From Paenibacillus glycanilyticus (lineage in GTDB: Bacteria; Bacillota; Bacilli; Paenibacillales; Paenibacillaceae), in NCBI RefSeq assembly GCF_030161375.1, contig NZ_BSSQ01000022.1:1-38149 (forward strand): DNA of 38,149 nucleotides, given 5' to 3'. Shown piece after piece: positions 8,202 to 15,031 of this stretch. The translations under genes and the position numbers were made by a program. Below the pieces are notes generated by a model. It was given only the letters and a program-made list of their open reading frames with translations. It was not told the origin of the DNA and did no database searches. Numbering within the stretch: the first letter of the stretch is position 1; each line of letters begins with the position of its first letter.

Positions 8202-8456
8202 TTATTTTGTCACAGGAGTAGGCATCTCAGATAAACAAATATGGCAAACAATTTTGCCTTTGAAGTAAGAAACGTTCTCTGCATTGCCACAGAAGATACA
8301 AGCTGGCTCATATTTCTTAAGCATGATGCGCTCGCCGTCTACATAGATCTCCAGAGCATCCTTCTCGCCAATACCCAATGTACGGCGCAATTCGATAGGT
8401 ATAACAACACGACCCAATTCGTCGACTTTACGAACAATACCAGTTGATTTCATCAT
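8202..8456 (-). CDS. abrB: transition-state regulator AbrB, with a C-terminal CxxC pair
   Basis: A DNA-binding transition-state regulator that represses stationary-phase and sporulation genes in exponential growth. Residues 2-50 form the swapped-hairpin AbrB/SpoVT domain, with STGIVRKVDELGRVVIP almost identical to B. subtilis AbrB. The C-terminal part differs from B. subtilis AbrB: it has two CxxC pairs, C53/C56 and C71/C74, which look like a small zinc site. The start used is the first of two adjacent ATGs, with GAGGAG about 10 bases upstream. A strong sigma-A promoter and tandem Spo0A boxes lie upstream, and a terminator downstream, so it is monocistronic and likely repressed by Spo0A~P. 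Confidence 0.93.
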   Translation of the reverse strand: MMKSTGIVRKVDELGRVVIPIELRRTLGIGEKDALEIYVDGERIMLKKYEPACIFCGNAENVSYFKGKIVCHICLSEMPTPVTK

Positions 8457-8486
8457 GATTTTGTTTCTCCTCTCAGGAAATTACAT

Positions 8487-8503
8487 TTCGTCACTATTCG
8501 ACA
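8487..8503 (-). promoter_or_regulatory. tandem Spo0A boxes in the abrB leader
   Basis: Read on the minus strand, TGTCGAA (8497-8503) and TGACGAA (8487-8493) both match the 0A-box TGNCGAA and are 10 bp apart centre to centre, the spacing of a Spo0A dimer. They fall at about +18 to +34 of the predicted abrB transcript, close to where Spo0A~P represses B. subtilis abrB. Confidence 0.75.
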
Positions 8504-8526
8504 TAGTTTTTCTTTTTATGGCTACT

Positions 8527-8555
8527 ATAATACCAACGTTTCCCATAATAGTCAA
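8527..8555 (-). promoter_or_regulatory. sigma-A promoter of abrB
   Basis: On the minus strand TTGACT (8550-8555), a 17-base spacer and TATTAT (8527-8532) give a near-consensus promoter. The predicted start is near 8520, leaving a leader of about 65 bases. Confidence 0.8.
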
Positions 8556-8650
8556 CTGAGAAACTACTTAATAGAGCGCACTAGACCTCTAATTGTAGGA
8601 ATTTGACTCTACAGCAAGGTCATATTAATCTTACTATAGAATACAACAGC

Positions 8651-8712
8651 TTCGACAATTTGGAAACTACAATACGACACTATTCGACATTCTATCATTG
8701 TTTTGTGTCGAA
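8651..8712. promoter_or_regulatory. second cluster of Spo0A boxes, upstream of the HD-domain gene
   Basis: Exact 0A-box heptamers occur at 8651-8657 and 8683-8689 (minus strand) and 8706-8712 (plus strand). A one-mismatch box at 8673-8679 sits 10 bp from the 8683 box, making a second dimer-like pair. The cluster ends 27 bases before the start of the HD-domain gene. The rest of the 283-base abrB/HD intergenic region is AT-rich, with no other feature I can name. Confidence 0.55.
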
Positions 8713-8739
8713 ACCATGAACAAAGGAGTTGATTGGCGA

Positions 8740-10035
8740 ATGAATCAGCAGCTGGCCGAAGAGAAAGTTTTTAAGGACCCCGTGCATAAATATATTTATG
8801 TCCAGGATCAAACGATATGGGATTTAATTAATACGAAGGAATTTCAAAGACTTCGGCGCATTCGCCAGCTTGGAACCTCTTATCTGACGTTTCATGGCGC
8901 AGAACACAGCCGGTTTTCCCATTCGCTTGGGGTATATGAGATAACAAGGAAGATCATCTCGCAGTTTGAACGCAATGAATATCCGGATTGGCCGAAGGAG
9001 GAAAGGCTATTGGCGCTTTGTGCGGCTTTATTGCACGATGTCGGCCATGGACCATTCTCCCATTCGCTGGAGCAGGTATTCGATACGCATCATGAAGAGT
9101 GGACTTGTGCGATTCTGCAGGAGGATACGGAAGTAAATCGGGTGTTGCGCCGCGTATCGGAGGAGTTCCCCGAGAAGGTGGCCTCGGTGATTAGGAAGAC
9201 CTACCCGAATCCGATCGTCGTTAGCTTGATCTCCAGTCAGATGGACGCAGACCGAATGGACTATTTGCTTCGGGATGCCTATTTCACGGGGGTCCATTAC
9301 GGCAACTTTGATCTGGAGCGGATTTTGCGCGTTCTTCGTCCTGTCCAGGGGAAGATCGTGGTGAAGGAAAGCGGGATGCATGCTATCGAGCATTATTTAA
9401 TGTCCCGTTATCAAATGTATTGGCAAATTTATTTCCATCCGGTTACAAGGAGCTCGGAAATTATATTGCGGCAGATTACCCGCAGAGCTAAGGAACTATA
9501 CGAGAACGGCTATACGTTCACCTGGCTGCCCGGGCCGATCAATAAGCTGCTGGACGGTACGATAACGGTAGCGGATTATTTGAAGCTGGATGAGGCTTAT
9601 ATGCAGACGATCTTCTCGTTCTGGACCGAAGAAGAGGACATGCTGCTTGCCGAACTGTGCGACCGCTTCCTCAATCGGCGGTTATACAAATACATTACGC
9701 TAGATGATCCGGGGGACTCTTTATTAGAAGAAGCTGCCCGCGAGTTTATTGCGATGGGGCTTAATCCGGACTATCATATGGAGATTGATTTTCCGTTCGA
9801 CCAGCCATACGACATCTATCGACCTGATGCGAAAAAAGGCGGGAAAGAGGAGAAAGCGCCGATTCTGCTGCTGAATGACGATAACAACTTAAGCGAAATA
9901 TCGGTGAAATCCGACATTGTCCGTTCGATCAGCGGGTTGCATCAAGGACAATATCATATTTATTATCCGATCGAGCCTCTCCTGGCTGCCGCTGACAAGT
10001 TGAGCCCTCCCGTAAGAGAGTTATTCAAAATATAA
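8740..10035 (+). CDS. HD-domain phosphohydrolase (YwfO-like, dGTPase-related)
   Basis: A 432-residue HD-superfamily protein close in length and motifs to B. subtilis YwfO. Metal ligands are visible as H61 in SRFSHSLGV, H99-D100 in LLHDVGHGPFSHSLE, and a later Asp in the MDADRMDYLLRD motif. Relatives hydrolyse nucleoside triphosphates, including dNTPs, but the substrate is not fixed by sequence. The frame is open from a TTG at 8698. The ATG at 8740 has AAAGGAG 11 bases upstream and starts at the conserved region. In B. subtilis this slot, between abrB and tatD (yabD), holds metS. The 0A-box cluster just upstream suggests sporulation-linked control. Confidence 0.85.
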   Translation: MNQQLAEEKVFKDPVHKYIYVQDQTIWDLINTKEFQRLRRIRQLGTSYLTFHGAEHSRFSHSLGVYEITRKIISQFERNEYPDWPKEERLLALCAALLHDVGHGPFSHSLEQVFDTHHEEWTCAILQEDTEVNRVLRRVSEEFPEKVASVIRKTYPNPIVVSLISSQMDADRMDYLLRDAYFTGVHYGNFDLERILRVLRPVQGKIVVKESGMHAIEHYLMSRYQMYWQIYFHPVTRSSEIILRQITRRAKELYENGYTFTWLPGPINKLLDGTITVADYLKLDEAYMQTIFSFWTEEEDMLLAELCDRFLNRRLYKYITLDDPGDSLLEEAAREFIAMGLNPDYHMEIDFPFDQPYDIYRPDAKKGGKEEKAPILLLNDDNNLSEISVKSDIVRSISGLHQGQYHIYYPIEPLLAAADKLSPPVRELFKI

Positions 10036-10066
10036 GTGTTTATATAGAAGGAGAATACAGCGTAAC

Positions 10067-10840
10067 ATGATATCTTTATTCGACACACATACCCATCTTG
10101 ATGCTTCACAATTCGACAGCGACCGTACCGAAGTTATCGAAAGAGCGCGTGCGGCCGGCGTCGATCTGATGATCAATATCGGCTTTAACCGGGAGACGAT
10201 TCCGACAACGATGGAGCTAGCGGAAAAATATGATTTTATCTATGCGGCAATTGGCTGGCATCCGGTAGACAGCGTATTTATGGAACCGGGGGACTTGGAG
10301 TGGATCGAGCAGCTTTGCTCCCATCCAAAGGTTGTTGCAATCGGGGAAATTGGGCTGGATTATCATTGGGATACTTCGCCGAAGGAAGTCCAGCATCGGG
10401 TCTTTCGGGAGCAGATCCGTCTTGCCCGGAAGCTTGGGAAACCGATTGTCATCCACAACCGCGATGCTCACGAGGATATCGTCCGTATCCTGAGAGAGGA
10501 AAAAGCTTCTGAAGTCGGAGGGGTTATGCACTGCTACTCGGGAAGCTGGGAAACAGCTAAATTATGTCTGGATATGAACTTTTATATTTCGTTTGGCGGA
10601 CCGGTCACTTTTAAAAATGCAAGGGTGCCAAAAGAGGTGCTTGCAAAGGTTCCGCTGGATCGTTTGCTTATCGAAACGGACTCCCCATATTTGGCTCCCC
10701 ACCCATTCAGAGGGAAGCGAAATGAGAGCTCTTATGTGTCGTTAGTAGCAGACACGGTTGCCGAAATAACAGGAAAATCTAAGGAGGAAATCGCTGTTAT
10801 TACAAGCACAAACGGTAAAAAATGTTTTGGTATTGTTTAA
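10067..10840 (+). CDS. tatD: TatD family metal-dependent DNase
   Basis: A 257-residue TIM-barrel hydrolase of the TatD family (YabD in B. subtilis). Metal ligands are expected at H8 and H10 in DTHTHLD, the Glu in GEIGLDY, two later His (VIHNRDAH and MHCYSG), and the Asp in ETDSPYL. Relatives act as 3'-5' exonucleases or on D-aminoacyl substrates. AGAAGGAG lies about 13 bases before the ATG. It probably shares a transcript with the HD gene 31 bases upstream. No good terminator follows before the riboswitch promoter. Confidence 0.9.
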   Translation: MISLFDTHTHLDASQFDSDRTEVIERARAAGVDLMINIGFNRETIPTTMELAEKYDFIYAAIGWHPVDSVFMEPGDLEWIEQLCSHPKVVAIGEIGLDYHWDTSPKEVQHRVFREQIRLARKLGKPIVIHNRDAHEDIVRILREEKASEVGGVMHCYSGSWETAKLCLDMNFYISFGGPVTFKNARVPKEVLAKVPLDRLLIETDSPYLAPHPFRGKRNESSYVSLVADTVAEITGKSKEEIAVITSTNGKKCFGIV

Positions 10841-10962
10841 AAATGGTCTAAAACCGCTGAAATAAAGACTATAGCGGCGATAAAACTCTTTTTACTTGTT
10901 GGAATCGCCCTATTTTGCCTTCAGAATGCTAAAATTTCGTTAAAATCGTCTTTTAACGGATC

Positions 10963-10992
10963 TTTACAATTGTGTGGTCAGGAAGGTATGAT
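10963..10992 (+). promoter_or_regulatory. sigma-A promoter for the riboswitch-yabE transcript
   Basis: TTTACA (10963-10968), an 18-base spacer and TATGAT (10987-10992) sit about 40 bases before the riboswitch core. The stretch from 10841 to 10962 shows only a small AT-rich hairpin (10938-10958). Confidence 0.6.
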
Positions 10993-11029
10993 TTTTCTCA
11001 GAGCTTTACCTTTTGTATTGGATTTCCAG

Positions 11030-11230
11030 TTTACGCTTAATCTCCGGGGACCGGAGAACGGGGGAACCAACGTCAGCTGATGAATGAGTAAGACGTCTAC
11101 GACATCAGCGGCGCATGAATTCTTCAGGGGTGAATTTTGCGGCGATTGCCATGAGCATTCGATCCGCGGATAGGGCAGCTCTCTCGCCCGAACCCGTCAG
11201 CTAACCTCGTAAGCGCGTATAGAGAGCGAT
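11030..11230 (+). ncRNA. ydaO/yuaA-type cyclic-di-AMP riboswitch
   Basis: The leader of yabE carries the hallmark segments of the ydaO riboswitch: CGCTTAATCTCC near 11034, an ACGGGGGAACC block near 11058, a GGGGTGAAT block near 11127, and the highly conserved ACCCGTCAGCTAACCTCGT near 11192. The ends pair (CGCTTA 11034-11039 with TAAGCG 11210-11215), and GCTCTCT 11178-11184 pairs with AGAGAGC 11221-11227. The class binds cyclic-di-AMP and usually turns expression off by termination. A terminator hairpin follows at 11273, before yabE. Confidence 0.9.
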
Positions 11231-11272
11231 CAACCTCGTGTATTTACCTTTTCCTGAAACGGTTAACTGCCC

Positions 11273-11316
11273 AGGAAGCCACGATCAGATCCTCTGTCGA
11301 AGGCTTCTTTTTATTT
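11273..11316 (+). terminator. riboswitch expression-platform terminator
   Basis: An 8-bp stem (11273-11280 with 11302-11309, one G-U pair) is followed by a T-rich run. It lies between the aptamer and yabE, so it is the likely switch that cyclic-di-AMP binding favours. The bases from 11317 to 11456 hold nothing else I recognise. Confidence 0.75.
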
Positions 11317-11456
11317 TCGGTCAAGCGGAAATAGCCTATGGCGGGGTAGATGCGGAGGTAAAAGATCGTATTGCTGACCAATATACTTAATAGTCGCGTC
11401 AATTGTATCATGCGTAACAGTTTGGCGGCGGGGCTATGTAAGGAGGACCGATAGAA

Positions 11457-12590
11457 GTGGGAATGATCCAAGCTAAGGAGACCCATGGGAAGCGATCATC
11501 CAGCATGACTTTCGCAATGCGATGGAAGCATGAAAATTTGCGTTTAATTGTTCTGAGTGCAATTATCTCAATCGCTATGACTTTCATGTTTTTGGTGTTG
11601 TTGTACGGAACGGCTGATAAAAGCGTATCCGTAGTAGTGAATGGACAAGAGACCGTTGTGAAGACAAAACAATGGGTCCTGCAACGCCTACTGGATGAAC
11701 AAGCTATAACGGTAGGACCATATGACGAGGTTTCTCATCCTCTGAATGCGTCCATCAAAGACGGAGACCGCATTGAGATTAAGGTCGCGGTTCCGGTTAC
11801 CGTAAGAGCGGATGGCAAAACATCGACGGTGTACACGACAGAGAAAACAGTACAGGCGGCGATCGGGAAATTAAATATTCCTGTTCGCGATCAAGATAGG
11901 GTTACCCCGTCTCTGAATGCGGCGGTTTCGAAAGCAATGACGGTTACCGTTACCCGCGTCGATACCAAAGTGTCGGAGACAGAACGGACTTTGCCGTTCT
12001 CGATCGTGAAGAAGCAAGATCCAACCCTTGAGAAAGGGAAGGAAAAGCTGGTGCAAACCGGCAAGAACGGCCTCGTCGTTGAGCGAGTAGAGAAGAAGTA
12101 CGAGAATGGCGTTCTCGTCTCCTCGAAGCTGGTCGACAAGGTTGTTGAGAAGCATACGGTTAGTCAGGTTGTAGCCATTGGCTCGAAGAAAGACGTACAT
12201 ACGCTCTCCAGCACAAGTACGGTCTCGTATACGAAGAGCGGCGTGACTTTTAAACCTAAGAAGATTTTGAAAAATGTAACCTTAACCGCTTATTCGGCAG
12301 GTGTAGCCTCAACGGGCAAAGATGAAGATCATCCGGGATACGGCATTACGGCTTCCGGCGCTAGAGTGCAGGAAGGCCGCACGATTGCGGTCGATCCGGA
12401 TGTTATCCCAATCGGCTGGTGGGTCTATATCGAAGGCATCGGTTTCCGCAGAGCGGAGGATACAGGCAGTGCGATCAATGGCAACAAGATTGACGTTTAC
12501 TTTGACAGCACAAGTTATGCCAACAAGTTCGGACGGAAAAAAGGTTATACCGTGTATGTGCTTGGACCAACCAAGCCAAGCGCAAGCTAA
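11457..12590 (+). CDS. yabE: YabE-like cell-wall protein (DUF348, G5 and 3D domains)
   Basis: A 377-residue membrane-anchored wall protein related to resuscitation-promoting factors. A signal anchor spans about residues 28-50. Two DUF348 repeats follow (about 55-170), then a G5 domain (about 175-250, with the VVERVEKKYENGVLV segment) and a C-terminal 3D domain (about 275-375). The three acidic motifs are AVDPDVIP, RAEDTGSAI and KIDVYFD. The 3D domain has a lytic-transglycosylase-like barrel, so it probably remodels peptidoglycan. The start is GTG at 11457 with AAGGAGG 10 bases upstream. It is preceded by a cyclic-di-AMP riboswitch and followed by a terminator. Confidence 0.9.
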   Translation: MGMIQAKETHGKRSSSMTFAMRWKHENLRLIVLSAIISIAMTFMFLVLLYGTADKSVSVVVNGQETVVKTKQWVLQRLLDEQAITVGPYDEVSHPLNASIKDGDRIEIKVAVPVTVRADGKTSTVYTTEKTVQAAIGKLNIPVRDQDRVTPSLNAAVSKAMTVTVTRVDTKVSETERTLPFSIVKKQDPTLEKGKEKLVQTGKNGLVVERVEKKYENGVLVSSKLVDKVVEKHTVSQVVAIGSKKDVHTLSSTSTVSYTKSGVTFKPKKILKNVTLTAYSAGVASTGKDEDHPGYGITASGARVQEGRTIAVDPDVIPIGWWVYIEGIGFRRAEDTGSAINGNKIDVYFDSTSYANKFGRKKGYTVYVLGPTKPSAS

Positions 12591-12633
12591 TGGCTTCATG
12601 CTATCGTAATTCATTAATAAATATGCCATTATA

Positions 12634-12659
12634 AGAAGAGGCAGCTGCCTCTTCTTTTT
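12634..12659 (+). terminator. yabE intrinsic terminator
   Basis: A perfect 22-base palindrome (12634-12655, half-site AGAAGAGGCAG) is followed by Ts. Confidence 0.82.
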
Positions 12660-12740
12660 GCTTGCTTAAGGCTTAGCAGGCTGCATATACTTTGACGGTA
12701 CGAGAAGCGAGAAAGTTGCTGGAGAAAGGGATGTCTTCTT

Positions 12741-13286
12741 GTGATTAAGGAAATTATTGTGGTGGAAGGCAAAGATGATACCGTCGCCGTGAAGCGGGCG
12801 GTTGAAGCCGATACCATTGAAACTAATGGTTCTGCGATTGGTGAGGATGTGCTGCGCCGAATCGAACTGGCGATGGAACGCAGAGGCGTTATTATATTTA
12901 CGGATCCTGATCATGCGGGCGAGAGAATACGCAAAATTGTCGCACGGCGCGTGCCGGGCTGCAAACATGCTTTTCTGCCGCAGGAGAAGGCGATGTACAA
13001 AGGCGATATCGGAATTGAGAACGCAAGTCCGGAAGCGATTCGTCAGGCACTCTCCGAGCTACGGACGGAAGAGTCGGCCGGAGAAGGGGATATTACGTGG
13101 GAGGACCTGATGGAAGCGGGTCTTATTGTTCATGCGGATGCGGCGAATAGGCGTCTCGTGATGGGGAAGCTGCTTGGGATTGGATATGCGAACGGCAAGC
13201 AGTTTTTCAAACGGTGCACAAGCTTCCGTATTTCCCGCGAAGAGTTTGCTGAAGCTTTGCGCAAGATGGAACAGGGACAGGAGTGA
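12741..13286 (+). CDS. rnmV: ribonuclease M5
   Basis: RNase M5 completes maturation of 5S rRNA together with ribosomal protein L18. The 181-residue protein has a TOPRIM domain at the N-terminus, with the catalytic Glu in VVEGKDD (about residue 9) and the acidic TDPDHAG motif near residues 54-60. The start is GTG at 12741, with AAAGGG about 10 bases upstream. It ends 6 bases before rsmA, an arrangement shared with B. subtilis, and is probably translated in step with it. Confidence 0.92.
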   Translation: MIKEIIVVEGKDDTVAVKRAVEADTIETNGSAIGEDVLRRIELAMERRGVIIFTDPDHAGERIRKIVARRVPGCKHAFLPQEKAMYKGDIGIENASPEAIRQALSELRTEESAGEGDITWEDLMEAGLIVHADAANRRLVMGKLLGIGYANGKQFFKRCTSFRISREEFAEALRKMEQGQE

Positions 13287-13292
13287 GTAAGG

Positions 13293-14186
13293 ATGAGCGG
13301 AAACGACATAAAGGCGATTGAAGTAGCAACGCCGAAACGGACGAAAGAAATTATCGCGAAGTATGGCTTCTCGTTTAAGAAGAGCTTGGGCCAGAATTTC
13401 CTGATTGATCAAAATATTTTGCACAAAATCGTAAATGCGGCAGGGCTGGACAAAACGAAAGGCGCTCTTGAGATTGGACCGGGCATTGGCGCGCTGACGC
13501 AGCATCTGGCTGCTGCAGCAGGTACGGTAACGGCTATAGAGATCGACAACCGCCTTATTCCGATTCTGGGCGATATTCTGGCGGGCGAAGAGCATGTAGA
13601 GGTTGTGCATGGCGACGTGCTGAAGCTGGATTTGAAAAAGCTGTTCGAAGAGCGCTTCGAAGGCGTGACCGGCGTGAGCGTCGTGGCGAATCTGCCGTAT
13701 TACGTGACGACTCCGATTCTGATGAAGCTGCTCGAGGAGCGGTTGCCGCTCGAGAACATCGTCGTGATGATTCAGAAGGAAGTAGCGGAACGGATGGCGG
13801 CAAAGCCGGGCGGCAAGGAGTACGGCAGCTTAAGCGTAGCGGTGCAGTATTACTGCGAGCCGCAGCTTGTCTGCATCGTGCCGCATACGGTGTTTATTCC
13901 GCAGCCGAATGTGGACTCGGCTGTCATTAAGCTGGCGGTGCGCGAGAAACCGCCGGTAGAGGTCGAGGACGAGGCGCATTTCTTCCGCATCGTCCAGGCA
14001 AGCTTCGCCCAGCGCCGCAAGACGCTGGCGAACAATTTGACGGCGTTCGTGGGCAAAGAACGCCGCGAGGAAATGACGCAGCTGCTGATCAGCTGCGAGA
14101 TTGATCCTGTTCGTCGAGGGGAGACTTTGTCCCTCGACGAATTCGCCCGCATCAGCCGCGCCTTCTTGGCGGCGGGCTGGCGGTAG
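13293..14186 (+). CDS. rsmA: 16S rRNA dimethyladenosine transferase RsmA (KsgA)
   Basis: Dimethylates A1518 and A1519 in helix 45 of 16S rRNA. The 297-residue protein shows KKSLGQNFL (about residues 29-37), SAM motif EIGPGIG (about 56-62), a second-strand acidic residue in AIEID, and the catalytic NLPYY motif (about 133-137). The C-terminal helical domain follows. The GC content rises in its second half and stays high through the repeat region that follows. A strong terminator starts 6 bases after the stop codon. Confidence 0.93.
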   Translation: MSGNDIKAIEVATPKRTKEIIAKYGFSFKKSLGQNFLIDQNILHKIVNAAGLDKTKGALEIGPGIGALTQHLAAAAGTVTAIEIDNRLIPILGDILAGEEHVEVVHGDVLKLDLKKLFEERFEGVTGVSVVANLPYYVTTPILMKLLEERLPLENIVVMIQKEVAERMAAKPGGKEYGSLSVAVQYYCEPQLVCIVPHTVFIPQPNVDSAVIKLAVREKPPVEVEDEAHFFRIVQASFAQRRKTLANNLTAFVGKERREEMTQLLISCEIDPVRRGETLSLDEFARISRAFLAAGWR

Positions 14187-14191
14187 TTTGG

Positions 14192-14226
14192 TCGGCGGCG
14201 AGCGTTTATCGCCGCCGATTTTTTTT
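14192..14226 (+). terminator. rsmA intrinsic terminator
   Basis: A perfect 10-bp stem (14192-14201 with 14209-14218, core TCGGCGGCGA) with a 7-base loop is followed by eight Ts. Confidence 0.93.
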
Positions 14227-14233
14227 GATGGCT

Positions 14234-14506
14234 GCAGCAGGCGATTAGCCTGCAACAGCGCTCACTCGTCTCCCCGCACACCAAACCAGCCCACGCAGCA
14301 GGCAAAAAGCCTGCAACAGCGCTCACCCGTCTCCCCGCGCACCAAACCAGCCCATGCAGCAGGCAAAAAGCCTGCAACAGCGCTCACGCGCCACCCCGTG
14401 CGCCCATCCAGCTCTTGCAGCAGGCAAAGAGCCTGCAAGACCGCTCGCTCGCCGCCCCACGCGCCCATCTAGCTGTTGCAGCAGGCAAAAAGCCTGCAAC
14501 AAGCTT
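14234..14506. repeat. tandem repeat with exact 61-bp period, about 4.5 copies
   Basis: The core GCAGCAGGC recurs at 14234, 14295, 14356, 14417 and 14478, exactly 61 bases apart each time. Each unit has a hairpin core GCAGGC-AAAAA-GCCTGC (first unit GATTA in the loop), then a GC-rich segment. Units 1 and 2 are nearly identical, later ones diverge gradually, and the fifth decays after about 25 bases. Because 61 is not a multiple of 3, the open frames across it are not evidence of a repeat protein. From 14507 to 14643 I see only a TAGC microrepeat (14540-14553) and a short inverted repeat (14567-14591). Confidence 0.9.
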
Positions 14507-14643
14507 TATCCGCAGCAACAGCTGAACGCCAACCTACTAACTAGCTAGCTAGCTCATTTAACTTTAGTCTAGTGAGATGCCTCACTTAGACGAAGTTGTT
14601 ATTGATTACCCGGGCAATATGTAATTTCGCTAATATGCTTTGA

Positions 14644-14838
14644 TGAGAGTAGCACCCTGCTTGGTGCTGAGCCGTCCTTCTACGTGGGCGCGCCTCAAGC
14701 GCGCCAATAAATTGAACAGGCTAACAGAGTAGCCGGTGCTACTTAAACGCCACGCAAGGCGAAGCAGCGTGGTTACTAACGGCCTCCCCAAAGGAATGTG
14801 GGGAGGAATGGTAGACGTAGGCTACCCGCAAGAGGGTA
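14644..14838 (+). other. extensively foldable region, possible HEARO/omega-RNA-like element
   Basis: The sequence forms many stems: AGTAGCACC (14648-14656) with GGTGCTACT (14735-14743); GGCGCGC (14687-14693) with GCGCGCC (14699-14705); GGCTA (14719-14723) with TAGCC (14730-14734); CCACGC (14750-14755) with GCGTGG (14767-14772); and CCTCCCCA (14783-14790) with TGGGGAGG (14799-14806). It begins right after an ATGA tetranucleotide (14643-14646), a target I associate with HEARO/IsrB-type elements. There is no ORF of that family. The RNA-like folding is seen; the family identity is only a suggestion. Confidence 0.35.
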
Positions 14839-14839
14839 A

Positions 14840-14947
14840 GGGGTAACTCCCATAAGGAGCGGAGCGTCCGCCTTTGCCTGTACATTGCCTACAATGAGGC
14901 ATAGTTCAAGCAATGTACAGGCAACAGTGGCCGTTGGGAGTTACCCC
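14840..14947 (+). ncRNA. structured element, copy A of a three-copy family
   Basis: Outer stem: 13 perfect bp (14840-14852 with 14935-14947, GGGGTAACTCCCA). Next a 4-bp stem CCGC (14868-14871) with GTGG (14927-14930), including one G-U pair. A CT/CA internal loop follows, then a 15-bp stem (14874-14888 with 14910-14924) and an apical loop holding TTCAA (14905-14909). Internal-loop segments GCCTTTG and CAACAG...CCG match copies B and C near 32 kb, while the stems differ but remain paired. The G-U pair favours the plus strand as the RNA strand. Function unknown. Confidence 0.6.
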
Positions 14948-15002
14948 GTCCCTCAATGCGGCAGCCGAAGCATACGGTTTTAACAGCATACAATTTTCTC
15001 CG

Positions 15003-15031
15003 CACATTCCGCCCTCTCCACCCATACGATA
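15003..15031 (+). promoter_or_regulatory. candidate sigma-K promoter of yabG
   Basis: CACA (15003-15006), a 16-base spacer and CATACGATA (15023-15031) fit the sigma-K consensus (mACm, CATANNNTA). B. subtilis yabG is sigma-K dependent. The predicted leader is short, about 15 bases, with the Shine-Dalgarno at its 5' end. Confidence 0.5.

Noticed and set aside
8603..8631. TTGACT followed by TAATCT as a promoter for the HD-domain gene
   Set aside because: The -10 matches only three consensus positions; another spacing to TATAGA is too long.
10854..10877. CCGCT/AGCGG hairpin as a tatD terminator
   Set aside because: Only 5 bp of stem with a 14-base loop, and the T-rich tract is 12 bases further on.
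14101..14472. Open frames of 60-120 codons on both strands across the 61-bp array
   Set aside because: The period is not a multiple of three, so the frame changes each unit; composition is Pro/Ala/Ser/Arg-rich from GC content; no ribosome binding site is seen.
14234..14506. CRISPR-like array of repeats with 61-bp spacing
   Set aside because: The intervals between the repeat cores are themselves similar from unit to unit, the repeats degrade gradually, and there are no cas genes. It is a tandem repeat.
14960..14985. Group II intron domain V remnant (AGCCG...ATACGGTT)
   Set aside because: The short similarity lacks the conserved AGC triad geometry and the GAAA-type loop, and no other intron domain or reverse transcriptase is present.
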